The notes below the pieces were generated by a model that worked only from the letters and a program-made list of their open reading frames with translations, was not told the origin of the DNA and ran no database searches. A program made the translations under genes and the position numbers. A stretch of 64,000 nt of DNA, from contig BGZK01001228.1 in assembly GCA_005406025.1 (NCBI GenBank), positions 62,001 through 126,000 on the forward strand. The letters are read 5' to 3'. This stretch comes from Eumeta japonica. Its lineage: Eukaryota; Arthropoda; Insecta; Lepidoptera; Psychidae. This document shows positions 35,841 through 46,263 of this stretch, one piece after another (position 1 is the first letter of the stretch; every line of letters begins with the position of its first letter).

Positions 35841-36929
35841 ACTCAAACAGTGATTTTTTTATTTAAATCAAATTAAACAAGAACAATTAGCATGAAAGAT
35901 ATGTCGAAAGGAAGATAAATGGAAAAAATAAAATAAATAAGAACTTACTTACTGTTACGGGTTGTAAAAGTATCTGACAAGTGTTACAGGCTATTTACAG
36001 TGTCGTTCTGGTCACTATGCTCGACTAAGGCAGTGCAAGTCGGGCTTGTCAGAAAAAAAACGTGAAAGTAGATTCATTGCAGTATACATGGAATCTCAAT
36101 GTGGTGTATGTGGAATTTCTTTGAAAGGCGTTCATATTACACGAGTGGGCGTTGGTGATGAACTTGTCTTTGACTTTATTCAATAATTCCGTCAACGTAA
36201 ATTTCCTAAATTTGGCAATTTTGAAATAAATACTCATGTAAAAATCGAGAATGTAACAATAGATACCACTACACCTACATATAATTTCAAATGCTCTAAA
36301 AATTAACATAATTGACGAACAATCAAGAAGTAGCACAGGTAAACACTTTACTTGTTTTGCCCATTTCACAAAAAAACAATGTATGTATACATTTACATAT
36401 AATTTTATTTCTTTACATAACCAAAATGATAAGCTTGTCATATGCATTTTCATTTATTTCGATCTTCTATATAAAAGTATTTCAACAACTTAACGTTGCA
36501 TTTCCATAAATCCTTTCTTTATGCTCTCCTACATATAATAGGTATCTCTCTATAAAATTTCAAGTCTTTGGACCCAATAATTTGGGCTGTGTGTTGATAT
36601 ATCAATCAGTCAGTTTACTGTTTTGTATATGTTCGCCTCAATATAAATAACCTGTGGTAGCACGATGTATAGTAAAAAAACTGTGATAAGATACCTGTGG
36701 AAATTAAACACATCAATAAGGCGTCCATTGCAATCATGGCGACAAAAGTGAATATCAAACCTACAAGGTGCATCAGCTTTTCTCAACACACGTTATAGTA
36801 GCATGGCGATTAAAAAACTAGTGCCCTACTGTGGCATCATCTGGATTGTACATCACATTACATGGTGTATTTATTTATTTTTTTATGTATAATATTTTCG
36901 AGGAGCAAACGAGTATAAGAACGTAGGTG
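35841..36929. other. AT-rich sequence; long chance frame
   Basis: A 134-codon minus-strand frame at 36,049-36,453 is rich in Phe, Ile, Cys and Lys and resembles nothing; I do not call it. Confidence 0.45.
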
Positions 36930-37200
36930 ATCTAGAGTGTAGGTGATTGTTGCCGCCCATGGACACTCGCAACCCCAGAGCAAACAACAGTCAGTTGCCC
37001 ACTTCTTGAGTAGAAATAGGATATCTAATGTAGGGGAGGAGTAGGGTGATGAAAGGAATGAATGTTATGAAGGGGGAATGAAGGGGTAGGGGCGGAAGTA
37101 GGCCACAAGAACTCTCACTCACTGGACGAAATGAAAGTTGTGACTCCTCGTGCGTATTTTGTGAGATTGTGCACCCAAGTTGACCACAGTATGACTCTAT
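36930..37200. mobile_element. Possible LINE 3'-UTR scrap
   Basis: 'tgattgttgccgcccatgga' followed by 'cactcgcaaccccagagc' resembles a 3' non-coding segment common in lepidopteran LINEs. After it lies a G-rich purine tract ('agggtgatgaaagg', 'ggaatgaaggggtagggg') that echoes the C-rich tract near 25,410-25,480 on the other strand. No protein. Confidence 0.35.
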
Positions 37201-37480
37201 CATAGTCAAATTTATGTTATCAACTATGAATTACTTAAATAATGAAAATTATATTAGTAATTCATTGCTTGCTTGTCAATTTTTTTTATTAGAATATAGT
37301 AATTATTTATTTAAATAATTAATATATCCTTTAATTGTAAAGTAAATATGGTTGCAAATGAATTGAAATCGCTTGAATGAGAGAAATAATAAGATCCGGA
37401 GAGTCGTATTTTAAAATACGTAGTTTAATAAAACAGAATTAGTTATTGATATATCTTAATTTAGGCATATATATGTATAT
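37201..37480. other. AT-rich sequence
   Basis: Nothing recognised. Confidence 0.5.
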
Positions 37481-37602
37481 ACATGTAAATTAGAACCCAT
37501 AATTAAATCTTTGTGAACTTTAAGCAAATATTTGTTATTAATATGTTATAAATATGTGCTTAAAATTCACAGAGATTTAATTATGGGTTCTAATTTATAT
37601 GT
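37481..37602. mobile_element. MITE-like long hairpin, 46-bp arms
   Basis: The arm 37,481-37,526 (with TAGAACCCATAATTAAATCT) and the arm 37,557-37,602 are complementary at 43 of 46 positions, and partial pairing continues inward. At 122 bp with AT-rich flanks it looks like a small fold-back MITE. No target duplication could be fixed by eye. Confidence 0.7.
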
Positions 37603-38754
37603 AAGTATATTTATTCGTGTTGTATTATGAATAAATGTTTTGGCAAAATTACTGTAATTAGTTCATGGCATAACATCAAATTTGCATCATTAAATTCTAA
37701 AAAAGCTTATTGAATTTTTAAATTCAGTAAACTTTTTTCACTTAATTTGAGTTTCTTTTGAGAAAATAGAAAAAAGAAACTAGTTACCGAGAAAGTGGGT
37801 TTTTATAGAGACTATCTGAAGTCGGCTTCATTGAAACATACATATTTAAAATCTTGCAGCGACTCGAGTTTCTACTTCTTGGAAAAAAGTGATAAATTTT
37901 AAATTAATACGAAGCGAGATAATTTTAGGAGTCCGTGATTATAATTTCATGAGGCAACGTTTGCACGAGACTTATCTACCAGTTTGTCCTTATGTCACGA
38001 CAATTTACCTGTGTCTAATACTACAATTCATTTTAAATTTAACACAGTTGCAGAAAGAATTCTCCTGCACCTATTTGTTGAAAAATAATTTAACATTAGA
38101 AATTTAAACACAAAACTTAAATATTCAGCATTTCAAAACGTTGATTTTTTTTCGCTAAGAGAACCAGTAATTTTAGAATAATTATTTCTTAAATTAAAGA
38201 ATTAAAACTGTAGATGCAAATAAAAATCTTTCTATGTGCATCTACAGTTTGTAATCACATTTATCCCTTAGTCGATCTTTTAGATATATCACTTATATAT
38301 TATAGAAAAAAGAACCGGACAAATGCAGGGTGAACTTTCATGAAGAGGGTTCCGAACGTTGAACATGTTAACTAGCATATTTTTTAAATCTATCCCAAAT
38401 TCGTTTATGGTAACTTAAACAAATGCAAATTTAAGATTGCAGGCGTAATATTGAGAGATTTACCATGTAATTTTTAAACAATGAACTTCTTGTAAGTTTT
38501 CCTGTTACTTACTGGTAAAGAACTATTTTAAAAATGTTGTTGTTTTTTTTCAAAATTTTAGCGGTTTTAGCAATAAATTTTCAGTACTTTCTAAGATAAG
38601 AGGGAAATCATCAAGTTTTAAATTTATAATTTAACCCTCCCATTTCGAAACTCATTTATATACACAACGCGTTCGTATTTGGATCACGGAAATTTATATG
38701 TAAATCAACTTTTCGACTTAATTGGCCCAGTATATTCGTAACAAATTAGATGTG
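37603..38754. other. AT-rich sequence with one hairpin
   Basis: AAACTGTAGATGCA (38,205-38,218) pairs exactly with TGCATCTACAGTTT (38,237-38,250) around 18 nt. Nothing else recognised. Confidence 0.5.
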
Positions 38755-38825
38755 ACAGACAAACACACGAGTAATCCAATAAGGGTTCCGTTTTTTTACT
38801 ATTTGGATCTACAGAACCGTAAATA
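38755..38825 (+). mobile_element. Tail fragment of the long interspersed repeat
   Basis: 'gacagacaaacacacgag', then 'aagggttccgttttttt' and 'atctacagaaccgtaaat', matches the diagnostic tail of the family at 14.0 and 26.3 kb. Confidence 0.5.
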
Positions 38826-38969
38826 CAAACTTAATTACAAATATTAATAATTAAAAAAATTATGTCAGTTTTAGCACGCTTTTAGCTTCACGTGTTTGTA
38901 TGAATACTATCATTAAGCTATACTTCTAATTCTTGGATCACCATGAAACTTGGCTACTGTGTATAGTTT

Positions 38970-39440
38970 TAATGTCAATACAATACTACAGTATCATTGG
39001 TCGGATCTGATAATGGAGCCAGATGATAGGCACAGTGACATCTTGGAATCCTCTGTAATGCACTTTGGCCATGTTTGATCTTGAGAGTGTAAATGCGGAG
39101 CTGCAAGATAAACATGTGAAATCCATAATGGAACAAGGTATTCTACCCATGTTTGGACTCGTTGGAATTGTTGTGAGATGTGAGATGAGACCAAGATTGG
39201 TTTTCAGGGTCTAATGATGGAACTGGAAATTTGGTAATGTAACCCGTAAATTAACAGCGTATTCTAGACATATACGGCCTTGTTGGAATTCTCTTGAAAT
39301 ATGCTCTAATCACGAATGGTATTCATACTTTGATGACACATCTAGAAGATTTGCACTGGAACTCCATAACAGAACAACGTATCTAAGTTATGTTTGCGTT
39401 TGCTGGAATTGTTTTCAGATGCATTTGACGAAAAAGTGGA
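38970..39440 (+). mobile_element. One-armed relative of the foldback-like element, ~120-bp tandem units
   Basis: The word TGGAATT (or TGGAATC) recurs at 39,044, 39,163, 39,284 and 39,404, spacings of 119, 121 and 120 bp. Each unit carries related blocks: 'ggatctgataatggagcc', 'gggtctaatgatggaact', 'ggaacaaggtattctacc' and 'agaacaacgtatctaag'. Its beginning ('actacagtatcattggtcggatctgataatgg') aligns with the start of the left arm at 48,841. No opposing arm is present. Confidence 0.7.
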
Positions 39441-39556
39441 ATAATTAATTTATAGTTAAATAAAATAATAATAAGCACACTTTTATAAACGATTAGGTCC
39501 TGTACTTACAAGAAAGAAATAATTATTGAACCTGTTCTCTCTGTCTAACCCTAAAG

Positions 39557-39709
39557 AGCCTGAGTACAAAACATGTTTGTGGTAAAATATAATATTTGTG
39601 TATAAAAGTGGGGCTGTTTTCCTTAATAATACTTCGATTTTGTTTTTAAGCGCACTACCTTTTACATTCGTTATTATATTTTACTACAAACACGGCCTAT
39701 ACTCAGGCT
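39557..39709. mobile_element. Small MITE with imperfect terminal inverted repeats
   Basis: AGCCTGAGTA at 39,557-39,566 pairs with TACTCAGGCT at 39,700-39,709. Inside, GTTTGTGGTAAAATATAAT pairs with ATTATATTTTACTACAAAC (one mismatch). It is about 153 bp with no coding capacity. Confidence 0.7.
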
Positions 39710-41549
39710 TTCAAATTCTAATTCAGAACATCTTTATTCAATAGGTTTCAAAATAACACTTGAAATACTTGATAACCTTTTTGCGAATTTACACTTTATA
39801 GCTCGTTTGGAAGGCAGTTTTTCCTCAGGGAGAACGAGCAAGAAACTCAAGGGTATCTCTTTTCTAATTTCATCATGCATAGCCAAAGCAAATACAAAAC
39901 CGGTATTGAACGCAACATTCCAATACAGAGTAAAACCGCTTATATCACATGCTCATCTCAATATTCGGAAACCCTTTTTTACTAAGTGATTGTTTAATAA
40001 TAATTTTAAATTTATATAAAAGTAAATGTTATATATGGACAGGAACCAAACCTTTTTTCCGGGTAGATTGAACGAATAGTTTGGAAAATTTCGGATTTTT
40101 TTTTTTTAGTTTATATATACTTTTTACATTCGTCAATTCGTAAACTAGTTACGACCTAGTACAACTTATTTTAAATTGGATGTTACCCGAAACCCCTGCC
40201 TTGGGTATCCATGTCGCATTTAATTTTCTTTTAAAGTACAAATTTCTATTGACAAACAATTCGAGTTAAATTTTATAAAGGACCTTCATGAAATAAAATA
40301 ACACGTGACAAAACCGTACTTTCTTCAGTCAGCATTGTCAAGATCCGTTTTAAAGTCATTGTTAGCATTTCATGAGTGGCTTTCCATAACTATCAGTTGT
40401 AACGAAGTACATTACGAACCGTTTATTTTATTACATTATATCTCTAATTACTATTTCATTCTCACCCATCTCCCACATTCGTCCAACCTTTTCTGCACGT
40501 CTGGAATTCAACCTTTCCATATGATATGTCAGTGTTTCTTTTGAACTTTTTTATTTGTAATTTAGTTGCCGAAAAGATATGACATAGGTTCGAGAAAACA
40601 AATGACGACCAGAGCTCAAGTTAGTAACTAAGAAATTCTTAAAAAATGCGAATAAGTATATATTTGAATCTTCTATTTTCTCAGTTTACACTGATCTGCG
40701 GCAATTGACCTCATAAATTGGGTTCGCCGCTATTGAGGAAGGGAAGTGTTAAGCTAAAAGTAAGACCATGACAATACCCTGGAAGGGAGGACCCACTTAC
40801 CAAACTAAATAAGTTATTGGGGACAGTCTTCAATGCCGAAGGTATACTTTGTATTTCGATTTTTATAAAATTTCGATGGTTCATATTTTACCTTTTTAGT
40901 AGATTTCATAAAAATCTAATTATTGTATTTATCCTCATGATGCAACTTCTGGAAAATTTTACTGTTTTCCGACTTAACTCGACGAGCTGAGTCAGAAAAT
41001 ATGCATGGTTCAAAAGTTTATATATGTATATGTATAATATACTTCAACACAGTAGCGTTTACAATTCTTTAGAGATCTTAATTAAACTCAACATACATGT
41101 TCTATGAACGATTACAAAGGTCGAGTTCAAATTTGAGCTAAATTGGTCAACTAGTGTAGAAATCACAGCTTTTACAATTTTGAAAATCCGAAAATTACAT
41201 ATTTCATATGAGTTACATATGAAAATAAAATGAATACTACTTCCATTTCTGCTGCCGAACGGCCTTATTTTAACATTTGGTTTTGTGTCATACGTCACCG
41301 TTACCCATTTCGTATTATCATTTACTGAACTAGTTGCATTTACCCTCATAGACTCAACTTGTTTTCTCATTTTTATGTCTACATTAATAATTAATGCCAC
41401 TCTTTTTGTCTTTTTCTTCCTTACTTCCTTATTGGCAGACGTTAATACGCCAGACCTAAGATCTTAAATTTATATAAGGATAAATTTGGTAGGGGGCTTT
41501 ATTGAATGTGCACACACGGAGTCCCTTAAATCAGTATGAAACTACATCT
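39710..41549. other. AT-rich sequence, nothing recognised
   Basis: Open frames of 60-113 codons on both strands are compositional. A minus-strand 113-codon frame at 41,059-41,400 resembles nothing known. Confidence 0.5.
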
Positions 41550-42830
41550 AGACAGCTGTAATGCAATAACAGTTTATTTTCATTAGGGCAATGTCCTTAG
41601 ACCACGTATGGATCAATCTGAAATTTCCATAAAATTAAAAATTGAGCAAACTAGCGAGTTAATTTTATTATTATTGTTTATCAAAATATGTCCGTTGAGA
41701 TCATCACTGCATTCGATGGGACCACTAAGAGAAACACTTTGCTCACTCGCACTAAAGGGCCGCTTCGACTGCCTTTTCGTATGCAGCCACTGCTTCCTCG
41801 GCGTCCTTAAACCCTTTTTAACAAAGGTTTCCTTTATTTTCAAAAATAAATAAAAATCTCACGGTACGAAGTAGACGCTGCAAGACGAGTAAGATACTTA
41901 ACCTTTCCAAATTGTTAGTTTTGTCTAGCGGTATGCGGTAAAGCGTTGTAATGATAGAGGAGGATCCTATTACTAGGTAGTTTCTCCTAAACTTTTTAGA
42001 AAACAAGAGGCAAACAATTGTTAATGTACCAGTCCCCAATGATAATTTTTTTTATCTTCTAAAATAATTGTTGCATAAGGATTTCTCATTACGAAGAAAA
42101 AAGCCACTACTTTTTTCCGAGGTTTCGATCTCGTTTTACTTTAGTAGGCAACTATACGAAAGAAAACACCCACTGAGTCTTTTAGTTTCGGGGTCGTAAC
42201 AGTAAATACAACTTCCGTCACCTGTAACTATGTCATATTCGACATTGAAGTCGCAAAATCTGCAAATCTTTGCATCATTTAGCGGGACTAATTAACATGA
42301 CGGAGTTTTTGAACTTCGGTCAAATTATAAGGTACCCACCGAGCACAAAGCTTCCTGACCGTTAAATGTTCATGAAGGATTGTGTGCATTTGATTTATAT
42401 CTAAGCTTGTTCATATCTACTGGTAAGTCAATTGTTGTCAGTTTCTATCACGAGCCGCACAGCACTGATATTTGTCTTTGATCGTCGCCGTTGAAGGACG
42501 TCCCTCACGCAGATCGTCTGTGAGATTAGTGCGAACACTCTTGAACTCGCTAAATCAGTTATAAACAGTGGCAAGGGATGGAACTTCAACAAGAAAAGCC
42601 AATCGAAGCTTGCTATAACTTGGGCTTAAATGGCAACGAAATTCATCATTGCACAAAATCTTTTCTCAATCAATAAACGTGAATACGTTGACGTTAGACA
42701 AACAATTTTCTTTTTGCTGTCAATTCGTAAAAACAAGTGATAGATGAATGCAATATACGTAACAAAGTAGGCAAAGGGTTCCATGTTTGTAATTCATATA
42801 TATATATTTTTTTAATTTTGCACCAACTAA
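41550..42830 (-). mobile_element. mariner element, copy B, near full length and decayed
   Basis: On the minus strand the pieces appear in mariner order. Near 42,480-42,520 is NLTDDLREGRPSTAT. Near 42,310-42,385 is HTILHEHLTVRKLCARWVP and then NLTEVQKLRHVN. Near 42,190-42,225 is VTGDGSCIYCYDPETKR, with the first catalytic Asp in TGD. Near 41,745-41,790 is DAEEAVAAYEKAVEA. The outer end at 42,830 reads TTAGTTGGTGCAAAATTAAA on the minus strand, like the mariner terminus TTAGGTTGGTGCAAAAGT. The length fits a 1.3-kb mariner. Many stops and frameshifts occur. The other end, near 41,550, is not clear. Same family as copy A at 21.76 kb. Confidence 0.85.
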
Positions 42831-43774
42831 GTTATTGGTATATTAAAGTTTGCTCAAAATTTTTGAATATATCTGTGAACCAAAAGAGGTATTACAAAGA
42901 CCGAACCGAGTAGAAAAATTGTGAACTCTACCTACCTTTCTGGCAGCATTTTTTGTAGTATTTACAAGAACTCACTGACGAAATAAATTACCATTTTCCT
43001 TATCGTCATCTTATAGTAATGATGATACAATTATTATAAAAGTCACGGATCGTAATTGGAAGCGAAATTCATAATACAAATATTTATCGAAATCCCAATA
43101 TTAGTAATAAACAAATTCAGTAGTTAATTTTTTAATTTCGTTAAGTATCGAACGTACTGAAAACAAATTGACCTGTCACCATACCACTCCAAGAAGTCCT
43201 CAGTTTTGGACAACTTACATATTTTTTGTAATTAACTTCAACCAGAGCTTATTAGAAAAATGGTGACTTCCTACTTTCAGTATTGAAATTTAAATTTCTA
43301 TGTTAGTAAATTATTATAAACAATAGACACATCGCAATCAATCAAGTTGATTTCTTACGAATGAAAATGTACATTACGAACACAATAAACGAACGAATCC
43401 GTCTAGCAGCTGACCTGGTTTTTTTCACAAATATTTCACGTGTGTTTGAGAGTCGTGTTTATACGGCCCTCGCTATGGTAACTGTCGACGACTCATGAAA
43501 GTATAACGTAATGCAACGAACTTAGTTAATTCCTCGAAGCGATACAGATCGATCAGACTAACTCTGAACTGAGTCATCGTGAGTCAGAAATTATTATCGA
43601 CAGTACCTAGTTACTTTTCGTCGAAGGCATATATTTTAATAGATAACCTGTCTACAGTTCGAAGAACATCATCATCAACAAATACGTAAAGATAAAAATT
43701 TAAAAATATCAAAAATAACTATACAGCTACGCCGCATGGCCATGGACGTGAATTCTTTGTATATACACTGCTAC
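42831..43774. other. AT-rich sequence; repeat word at 42,926
   Basis: Contains CTCTACCTACCTTTCTGG at 42,926-42,943. Otherwise nothing recognised. Confidence 0.5.
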
Positions 43775-44190
43775 GCCTTCATTCGTGATCCTGATCGCCA
43801 CTCCGTTCTCCATTCTGGTCTTAGTCCTCTTCTCGATGCCAATTTGTCTGACTCTCGAATCCGATTGCGGTCCCGCTTTTGACTCCGAACCCGTTCTCGA
43901 TTTCAAAAGATTCCAATTATGATTCCCCTTTAAAGATTAAGAATGGGGCCGGGATTTCGATCCCGGTACCACTCTCATTTTTCAGTTTGGTACTACTCCT
44001 CATTCGGATTCCAATCACGCTATTGATTTTAATTTTAGTCCCATGCTCGATTTCGACCTTAGTCCCATTCTCGATATCGATCACTCCCAATCTCGACTTT
44101 TACTTCTGCTCCCCATCCCGTTTGTGATTTCGATTCTGCTACCGATTCCGGTTCCGATTCCGATGAAGCCAAGCCTAATATCGAGTTATA
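43775..44190 (+). repeat. Degenerate 6-bp-period repeat, locus A
   Basis: The tract is made of loosely repeated six-base words (TCTCGA, TTCTGG, GTCCCA, GATTCC, TTCCGA) with little exact repetition. Phrases such as 'cgcttttgactccgaacccg' recur in locus C at 56.7 kb. It ends in a purer run, CCGATTCCGGTTCCGATTCC, near 44,143-44,162. Open frames here, rich in Ser, Ile, Leu and Pro, are by-products of the repeat. Confidence 0.7.
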
Positions 44191-44419
44191 ATTTAGACTA
44201 TACTCCTTGGCGATAGTGTAGCTTTTTGTGAGCGGCAAATTGTTAGAATCAGTTAAGAAGTTTGGTTTAATACTAAAAAACGTAGACATAGTCAGATATA
44301 AGAGCTAGTTTTTTCACATTTATTATCTTCACGCTATAGCAAGCAATGAGTTGACAAAGTTTTATCGTAATCCAATAAACGGTATGGTAACGCATAAAAT
44401 ACGTTAATTTTTATGTTAG

Positions 44420-44462
44420 ACTAGCTTGCCCGGTAGACGTTGTTTTGTTTTTTCTTGTGGAT
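44420..44462. mobile_element. Transposon tail scrap (CCGGTAGACGTTGTTTTG)
   Basis: 'ctagcttgcccggtagacgt' followed by 'tgttttg' is a variant of the 'ctagc.gacccggcagacgttgt' terminus common to insect transposon copies. It separates repeat loci A and B. Confidence 0.4.
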
Positions 44463-44539
44463 AACTTACCCATCTAGTCAATGCCCACAGCTCCGCCAAC
44501 ACGAAAATAAAATTAATTTCATCATCTTTCGTATCGATT

Positions 44540-44925
44540 GTTAAAAATCTCAATCGCGGTGTCACTTTTGATTCCGATTATGATCCGGGATTATGATCCC
44601 GACCCCGAACACTCGTTTTCGATCCAGTTTCATTCTCGATTTCTGCGCCCGTACTGCTTTCAATTTTAATCCTAGTCCCATTCTCGATTCTGTTGCCCGT
44701 CCCATTTCCAATTCTGAATCCAATACTAGTCACAGTTCCGATTTGGACTAAGCCACTAACACTAGTTCATTCAACTTTTGTATGTCCATCTCGATCAGTC
44801 TCTCGATTCTGATGCTGCCCTCACGCTCAATTTTCGATTACGACCCTAATCTCATTTTCAATTTCAGACCTGGTCCTGTTCTCGATTCTGTATCTCGTCC
44901 TGCTTTGAAGTTCAATACCGCTAAC
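44540..44925 (+). repeat. Degenerate 6-bp-period repeat, locus B
   Basis: Same pattern as locus A. It begins 'gtgtcacttttgattccg' and contains 'gatttggactaagccactaa', which parallels 'gattttggtaagccactc' in locus C. It is followed directly by an AT-rich short-loop hairpin. Confidence 0.7.
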
Positions 44926-44967
44926 GATTTAAATCTACATATTATTATTGTTTTAAAGTATATAATG

Positions 44968-45017
44968 AATTTAAATTTAATGTGGTGCAATAAATTGCAC
45001 AACATTAAATTTAAATT
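44968..45017. repeat. Near-perfect hairpin, 23-bp stem, 4-nt loop
   Basis: Arms 44,968-44,990 (AATTTAAATTTAATGTGGTG...) and 44,995-45,017 pair at 22 of 23 positions around TAAA. Confidence 0.85.
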
Positions 45018-45679
45018 GTAGCGGTCTCGGAACTCGCAAAGAACATTATTTATTATTTCATTAAATATACGCTTTTCGTGACTTTTGATGTCGTCTACAT
45101 TTCGTTTTCGTTTAATCTGACCACAAATGCTTACAATATCTATAGAAATCCGAAAATTTTGATCTGAAATTAGTTATTTTCTATTATGTTTTGTGAAAAA
45201 CATCTATTTTTGCGAAAATATTATGAAAAACATCCAAATAAGAAGAAAAGGTAAAATCAAATACTTTAAAACTATGCAAGAATTTACTCACAATTTATCA
45301 CCGTCCCATATGTCGATGTTCTTAGTTATTTCGTCAAAAAAAAAAACCAATTAGAAATCACATTTATGTTACGCGAATTGTTAGACGACGCGCTTTTTTT
45401 TTTGTACTATCCAAAAAAAAATCGATATCGTTTTATAATATGAAAAATAGCTTAGCTTCGCTGATGCGTTAACACAACTTAAAAGGGAGTCAAATTTAAA
45501 ATATGAGCTGAACATCAAACAAAAATGCCTAATGAATAATGCTATTTTTTATTTAATTTTACATGGTTTTGCTCAGAATACATAACTGCCATGCCGTCAT
45601 ATGTTTTAGCTATATTTTCTTTAATAATTGCACACCTCATAAAAAATTAAAATTTATTGCGTTTTATATAAGGAAAAAA
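45018..45679. other. AT-rich sequence, nothing recognised
   Basis: Poly-A and poly-T runs; no supported frame. Confidence 0.5.
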
Positions 45680-46100
45680 CTGATTGAAAACAAAATCTAT
45701 GCACGTCCGTGTGTTTGTGCGTATGGATCTCATATATGGTTACATCCGAAATACTCCACACATAGAAACCATTTTAACAGACTTCAAGAAAAGGAGGAGT
45801 TTTATGTTCGTCTGTATGTATTTTTATGTACAGTCAGCGATACTTTCGTCAATTGTGAACCGATTTCGATTTTTTTTGTTTGAAAGAGTATATTCCCGAG
45901 GTGGTCCCATAGTCACTAAATCAGGATCTAATGATGAGATCCTAGGAAAATCGAAGGAAATCCTCAAATGTTATAGCCACGTATAGTGTATATGAGCTCT
46001 TTTTTTTTAGTTGTTCAAGTTTTTACCTATGGTATTTATCATATCATGCTGCTGAAATGATGATGGAAGCTATAGCAACCTTAATCGTTGGAAATTTCTA
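45680..46100 (+). mobile_element. Interspersed repeat fragment, LINE 3'-like
   Basis: 'aaaaggaggagttttatgtt', 'tgtatgtatttttatgta', 'gaaccgatttcgattttttt' and 'gaggtggtcccatagtca', then 'gatgagatcctaggaaaatc', follow the order of a repeat common in lepidopteran genomes, usually found as LINE 3' sequence. Two overlapping frames of about 100 codons are by-products. I cannot name the family securely. Confidence 0.45.
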
Positions 46101-46149
46101 ACTTATTGTTATAACTATCACTTAATTAAGCGACAATACTGCAATTTGT

Positions 46150-46193
46150 CGTTAAAAAAAAATACTCTACATTTAGAGTATTTTTTTTTAACG
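46150..46193. repeat. Perfect hairpin, 20-bp stem, CATT loop
   Basis: CGTT-A9-TACTCTA (46,150-46,169) pairs exactly with TAGAGTA-T9-AACG (46,174-46,193) around CATT. Confidence 0.9.
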
Positions 46194-46201
46194 TGTATTT
46201 T

Positions 46202-46263
46202 TTCTATGTATGCTACGTTTTGCTAATAGCCATTGCTATTAGTAAAACGTAGCATACACAGAA
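46202..46263. repeat. Near-perfect hairpin, 29-bp stem, CATT loop
   Basis: The arm 46,202-46,230 (with TGCTACGTTTTGCTAATAGC) pairs with 46,235-46,263 with two mismatches around CATT. It lies eight bases after the previous hairpin and has the same loop sequence. Confidence 0.9.

Noticed and set aside
36049..36453. 134-codon open frame, minus strand
   Set aside because: Phe/Ile/Cys-rich chance frame; the opposite strand is equally suggestive and equally unsupported.
43879..44127. Similar Ser/Ile/Leu-rich frame
   Set aside because: By-product of the same period-6 repeat.
45684..45986. 100-codon frames as a candidate gene
   Set aside because: The underlying DNA follows a common lepidopteran interspersed repeat, and two frames are open at once.
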